Shown: positions 8,975-13,147 of the stretch, piece after piece
How the letters are laid out: every line of letters begins with the position of its first letter
How positions within the stretch are numbered: position 1 is the first letter of the stretch
Notes under the pieces: model-generated
Told to the model about the DNA's origin: nothing
What the model saw: only the letters and a program-made list of their open reading frames with translations
Databases searched by the model: none
NCBI GenBank assembly: GCA_000697335.1
Contig: JNEM01011638.1
Location: 1-13,147 of the forward strand
DNA: 13,147 nt
Reading direction: 5' to 3'
Origin: Conidiobolus incongruus B7586
Lineage: Eukaryota > Entomophthoromycota > Entomophthoromycetes > Entomophthorales > Conidiobolaceae
Made by a program: the position numbers and the translations under genes

Positions 8975-11068
8975 ATGATTTATACCAATATTGTAGCCTT
9001 ATTTTTGGGAGTCTATGAAGGCGCAGCGCAGGGAATGTTTGATTATAATCCATATTTACCATCTAGACCTTCCTCGAACCATAATCCATATCCTCCTTGG
9101 AATCCATATTATCCACCAATCGTGAAACCGAAGCCTTCTACAAATAATCCATATCCCATTTATACTACTATTGCTTATCCACCAATTAGAACAACAACTA
9201 ATCATTATCCAACCGCTACCAGACCAAATCCTTACCCAACAACCACCAAGAGAACTACCACTACCACTAGAACTATCAACCCCTACCCAACGACCACAAA
9301 ACAAACTACTACCAGAACTAGTAGTCCTTACTCAACTACCACCAAACAAACTACAACGACCACCACCAACAGCAATCAAAGTACTGCCACCTCCACTACC
9401 ACTAATAATACCTATACAACTACAACTTCTACAAGTGGCATGAATCCCACAACTACCGATGACAAGCCAACCACTACTACAAATTCTAACCAAACCACCA
9501 TAACTACTACAACTACTGATAGTAATCAAATCACTACCACTACCTATATTCACCCTACCACCACAACCACTACTGACTCCAACCCAACTACCACAACTAC
9601 CACAGATGCCAATCCAACTACAACCACAACTACCACAGATGCCAATCCAACTACAACCACAACTACCACAGATGCCAATCCAACTACAACCACAACCACT
9701 ACTGACTCCAACTCAACTACAAATACAACCACAGATTCTCCAATCCAACTACAACCACAACCACTACTGACTCCAACCCAACTACCGCAACTACCACAGA
9801 TTCTAACTCAACTACAACCACTACTGATGGTAATCAAACCACTACCACTACTGATGCTCATCCGACTACCACAACCACAAATTCTAACCCAACTACCACA
9901 ACTACTACAGATGGCAATCCAACTACAACCACAACCACAGATTCTAACTCAACTACAAATACAACCACAGATTCTAATTCAACTACTACAACCACACATG
10001 GTAATCAAACCACTACCACTACTGATGCTCATCCGACTACCACAACCACTACTGACTCCAATGCAACAACCACAACTACCACAGATGCCAATCCAACTAC
10101 AACCACAACCACTACTGACTCCAACCCAACTACCGCAACTACCACAGATTCTAACTCAACTACAACCACTACTGATGGTAATCAAACCACTACCACTACT
10201 GATGCTCATCCGACTACCACAACCACAAATTCTAACCCAACTACCACAACTACCACAGATGCCAATCCAACTACAACCACAACTACCACAGATGCCAATC
10301 CAACTACAACCACAACTACCACAGATGCCAATCCAACTACAACCACAACCACTACTGACTCCAACCCAACTACCGCAACTACCACAGATTCTAACTCAAC
10401 TACAACCACTACTGATGGTAATCAAACCACTACCACTACTGATGCTCATCCGACTACCACAACCACAAATTCTAACCCAACTACCACAACTACCACAGAT
10501 GCCAATCCAACTACAACCACAACTACCACAGATGCCAATCCAACTACAACCACAACTACCACAGATGCCAATCCAACTACAACCACAACCACTACTGACT
10601 CCAACCCAACTACCGCAACTACCACAGATTCTAACTCAACTACAACCACTACTGATGGTAATCAAACCACTACCACTACTGATGCTCATCCGACTACCAC
10701 AACCACAAATTCTAACCCAACTACCACAACTACTACAGATGCCAATCCAACTACAACCACAACCACCACAGACGCCAATCCAACTACCACAACTACCACA
10801 GATGCCAATCCAACTACAACCACAACCACTACTGACTCCAACCCAACTACCGCAACTACCACAGATTCTAACTCAACTACAACCACTACTGATGGTAATC
10901 AAACCACTACCACTACTGATGCTCATCCGACTACCACAGCCACTACTGACTCCAACCCAACTACCACAACTACCACAACCAATCCAACTACAACCACAAC
11001 CACCACAGATACCAACCCAACCACCAAAACTACCACCACACACTCATATCCCACTACCACAACTCTAA
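8975..11068 (+). CDS. Secreted mucin-like Thr-rich repeat protein (reading from the ATG)
   Basis: Probably a secreted or surface mucin-like protein with a densely O-glycosylated Thr stalk; that role is inferred from composition only. The ATG at 8975 is the first after an in-frame TAA (8930-8932). Residues 1-19 (MIYTNIVALFLGVYEGAAQ) look like a signal peptide with an IVALFLGVY core and likely cleavage after the Ala pair. Residues 20 to about 110 are Pro/Tyr/Asn-rich with repeated NPYP motifs. Residues about 70-255 become Thr-rich with Lys/Arg, then D-S-N-P and D-A-N-P spaced Thr runs. After codon 255 (9737-9739) the Thr phase moves to another frame. This frame then reads Pro/Gln/Leu for 442 codons and stops at TAA 11066-11068. 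I regard the first 255 residues as the real product and the Pro/Gln/Leu part as a likely wrong-frame reading. No paralog was recognised. Confidence 0.65.
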   Translation: MIYTNIVALFLGVYEGAAQGMFDYNPYLPSRPSSNHNPYPPWNPYYPPIVKPKPSTNNPYPIYTTIAYPPIRTTTNHYPTATRPNPYPTTTKRTTTTTRTINPYPTTTKQTTTRTSSPYSTTTKQTTTTTTNSNQSTATSTTTNNTYTTTTSTSGMNPTTTDDKPTTTTNSNQTTITTTTTDSNQITTTTYIHPTTTTTTDSNPTTTTTTDANPTTTTTTTDANPTTTTTTTDANPTTTTTTTDSNSTTNTTTDSPIQLQPQPLLTPTQLPQLPQILTQLQPLLMVIKPLPLLMLIRLPQPQILTQLPQLLQMAIQLQPQPQILTQLQIQPQILIQLLQPHMVIKPLPLLMLIRLPQPLLTPMQQPQLPQMPIQLQPQPLLTPTQLPQLPQILTQLQPLLMVIKPLPLLMLIRLPQPQILTQLPQLPQMPIQLQPQLPQMPIQLQPQLPQMPIQLQPQPLLTPTQLPQLPQILTQLQPLLMVIKPLPLLMLIRLPQPQILTQLPQLPQMPIQLQPQLPQMPIQLQPQLPQMPIQLQPQPLLTPTQLPQLPQILTQLQPLLMVIKPLPLLMLIRLPQPQILTQLPQLLQMPIQLQPQPPQTPIQLPQLPQMPIQLQPQPLLTPTQLPQLPQILTQLQPLLMVIKPLPLLMLIRLPQPLLTPTQLPQLPQPIQLQPQPPQIPTQPPKLPPHTHIPLPQL
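9047..9330 (+). repeat. NPYP-type Pro/Tyr/Asn repeats in the mucin N-terminus
   Basis: Imperfect short repeats encode NPYL, NPYP, NPYY, NPYP, NHYP, NPYP, NPYP and SPYS cores, first separated by Pro-rich and later by Thr-rich linkers. Unlike the downstream array they are diverged from one another, use ACG for Thr now and then, and show no exact tandem period. This may be an older, non-homogenised module and a spacer between signal peptide and stalk. Confidence 0.7.
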
Positions 11069-11337
11069 CTAAATCAACTACTACCACAAAAACCAAGCCC
11101 ATCAAAACCACAACTACCACAGATGCCAATCCAACTACAACCACAACTACCACAGATGCCAATCCAACTACAACCACAACCACTACTGACTCCAACCCAA
11201 CTACAACCACAACCACTACTGATGGTAATCAAACCACTACCACTACTGATGCTCATCCGACTACCACAACCACAAATTCTAACCCAACTACCACAACTAC
11301 TACAACCAGACATGTTTACTCAACTACTACTACCGAT
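9742..11337 (+). CDS. Thr-rich stalk, second frame block
   Basis: Stop-free for 532 codons and made of Thr runs separated by D-A-N-P, D-S-N-S, D-G-N-Q, D-A-H-P and N-S-N-P heads. It is one base behind the frame of the N-terminal block, so it is joined to it only if the phase change near 9740 is an error, is spliced out or is shifted over. It holds the cleanest super-repeats (10117-10833), then a variant stretch (about 10960-11112) with HSYP, LTKS and KTKPIKTTT. There is no start signal of its own. Confidence 0.5.
10117..10833 (+). repeat. Three consecutive 240-bp super-repeats
   Basis: Copies start at 10117, 10357 and 10597. The first two are identical over all 240 bases. The third differs at a few bases and lacks one codon in its last DANP units (237 bp). 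This is the cleanest part of the array and the best reference for the super-repeat. Confidence 0.92.
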
Positions 11338-11339
11338 AT

Positions 11340-12296
11340 CCAACTACAACCACAACCACTACTGACTCCAACCCAACTACCGCAACTACCACAGATTCTA
11401 ACTCAACTACAACCACTACTGATGGTAATCAAACCACTACCACTACTGATGCTCATCCGACTACCACAACCACAAATTCTAACCCAACTACCACAACTAC
11501 CACAGATGCCAATCCAACTACAACCACAACTACCACAGATGCCAATCCAACTACAACCACAACTACCACAGATGCCAATCCAACTACCACAACTACTACA
11601 GATGGCAATCCAACTACAACCACAACCACAGATTCTAACTCAACTACAAATACAACCACAGATTCTAATTCAACTACTACAACCACACATGTTTACTCAA
11701 CTACTACTACCGATATTCACCCTACCACCACAACCACTACTGACTCCAACCCAACTACCACAACTACCACAGATGCCAATCCAACTACAACCACAACTAC
11801 CACAGATGCCAATCCAACTACAACCACAACCACTACTGACTCCAACCCAACTACCGCAACTACCACAGATTCTAACTCAACTACAACCACTACTGATGGT
11901 AATCAAACCACTACCACTACTGATGCTCATCCGACTACCACAACCACAAATTCTAACCCAACTACCACAACTACCACAGATGCCAATCCAACTACAACCA
12001 CAACCACTACTGACTCCAACCCAACTACCGCAACTACCACAGATTCTAACTCAACTACAACCACTACTGATGGTAATCAAACCACTACCACTACTGATGC
12101 TCATCCGACTACCACAACCACAAATTCTAACCCAACTACCACAACTACCACAGATGCCAATCCAACTACAACCACAACCACTACTGACTCCAACCCAACT
12201 ACCGCAACTACCACAGATTCTAAATCAACTACAACCACAAAAACCAAGCCCATCAAAACCACTACTACCAAGATGACCACTACTACAGCCACAGAA
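11340..12296 (+). CDS. Thr-rich stalk, third frame block
   Basis: Another stop-free Thr frame, 319 codons, shifted again relative to 9742-11337. It carries four starts of the super-repeat (11364, 11838, 12012, 12186), a variant THVYSTTTTDIHP segment near 11690-11720, and a second KTKPIKTTT segment near 12238-12262 followed by the only Lys/Met interruption (TTTKMTTTTATE). Composition and unit order match the neighbouring blocks, so this is one array in a different phase and not a separate gene. Confidence 0.5.
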
Positions 12297-12297
12297 T

Positions 12298-13147
12298 CCA
12301 ACTACAACCACAACCACTACTGACTCCAACCCAACTACCGCAACTACCACAGATTCTAACTCAACTACAACCACTACTGATGGTAATCAAACCACTACCA
12401 CTACTGATGCTCATCCGACTACCACAACCACAAATTCTAACCCAACTACCACAACTACCACAGATGCCAATCCAACTACAACCACAACTACCACAGATGC
12501 CAATCCAACTACAACCACAACCACCACAGACGCCAATCCAACTACAACCACAACCACTACTGACTCCAACCCAACTACCGCAACTACCACAGATTCTAAC
12601 TCAACTACAACCACTACTGATGGTAATCAAACCACTACCACTACTGATGCTCATCCGACTACCACAACCACAAATTCTAACCCAACAACCACAACTACCA
12701 CAGATGCCAATCCAAGTACAACCACAACCACTACTGACTCCAACCCAACTACCACAACTACCACAGATGCCAACCCAACTACAACCACAACTACCACAGA
12801 TGCCAATCCAACTACAACCACAACCACTACTGACTCCAACCCAACTACCGCAACTACCACAGATTCTAACTCAACTACAACCACTACTGATGGTAATCAA
12901 ACCACTACCACTACTGATGCTCATCCGACTACCACAACCACAAATTCTAACCCAACTACCACAACTACTACAGATGGCAATCCAACTACAACCACAACCA
13001 CAGATTCTAACTCAACTACAAATACAACCACAGATTCTAACTCAACTACAACCACTACTGATGGTAATCAAACCACTACCACTACTGATGCTCATCCGAC
13101 TACCACAACCACAAATTCTAACCCAACTACCACAACTACTACAGATG
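12298..13147 (+). CDS. Thr-rich stalk, fourth frame block, runs off the window
   Basis: A stop-free Thr frame to the last base of the window, 283 complete codons. It contains super-repeat starts at 12322, 12562 and 12832. The last bases are in a D-head unit, so the array and the gene continue past the edge. The C-terminus, which would show whether the protein is secreted, GPI-anchored or transmembrane, is not in view. Confidence 0.5.

Larger units (their letters stand above)
9574..13147 (+). repeat. Higher-order tandem array of Thr-coding units
   Basis: Units of 27, 30 and 33 bp each encode a four-residue head plus 5-7 mostly Thr residues. The recurrent order is DSNP(TTATTT), DSNS, DGNQ, DAHP, NSNP, then one to three DANP units. 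The diagnostic GACTCCAACCCAACTACCGC start occurs at 9769, 10117, 10357, 10597, 10834, 11364, 11838, 12012, 12186, 12322, 12562 and 12832. Spacings are 240 bp (or 237) with three DANP units, 174 bp with one, and larger where variant cassettes intervene. Spacings 530 and 136 are not multiples of three and mark two of the phase breaks. The plus strand has only about 15 G per 240 bases. Confidence 0.92.

Noticed and set aside
11123-12276. Plus-strand Pro/Gln/Leu frames of 80 and 284 codons
   Set aside because: They are other-frame readings of the same Thr array, with starts at an ATG inside GATGGTAATC or GATGCC. They are discussed as a dual-frame property, not as genes.
9056-12884. Several minus-strand open frames of 60-97 codons rich in Val/Gly (VVVVVGLASV)
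   Set aside because: They are the reverse complement of ACN Thr codons and recur exactly with the 240-bp period. They have no independent start context or domain.

Overview
The window reads as nuclear DNA from a very AT-rich eukaryote. It has three compositional zones. By eye, bases 1 to about 2820 are roughly 15% G+C, bases 2821-8950 roughly 20-25%, and bases 8975-13147 roughly 45%. There is no operon-like gene packing and no Shine-Dalgarno context. It contains a Tc1/mariner-type transposon, and the one clear gene encodes a signal-peptide-bearing, mucin-like threonine-rich protein. The lineage cannot be fixed from this sequence: an early-diverging fungus, a microsporidian, a protist or an AT-rich invertebrate would all fit.

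Layout. Bases 1-451 hold nothing recognisable. Bases 452-2023 are a decayed Tc1/mariner (DD34E) element with long terminal inverted repeats. Its transposase lies on the minus strand (about 681-1720) and carries about 20 internal stops, almost all explained by C-to-T or G-to-A change at conserved Trp, Gln, Pro, Ser, Asp and Glu codons. Bases 2024-8950 hold no gene I can support; they contain an (AT)n run, one long AT hairpin and a few short open stretches. At 8975 a plus-strand reading frame begins with a signal peptide, followed by a Pro/Tyr/Asn domain with NPYP motifs and then Thr-rich repeats that run off the right edge.

The Thr-rich part is a higher-order tandem array. Units of 27, 30 or 33 bp (9-11 codons, each a short D-x-N-x head plus a Thr run) are combined in fixed order into a 240-bp super-repeat. 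Two adjacent copies are identical, and other copies vary by whole 33-bp units. The Thr-coding frame changes three times, near 9740, 11338 and 12297, always at the same unit of the super-repeat. A plain reading from 8975 therefore leaves the Thr frame after 255 codons, enters a Pro/Gln/Leu frame that also happens to be open, and stops at 11066-11068.

The three phase changes may be assembly joins, real recombination scars, or positions removed by splicing. The array has repeated GGTAATC donor-like, TTCTAAC branch-like and CACAG acceptor-like words whose phases match across all units. I cannot choose between these explanations from sequence alone.
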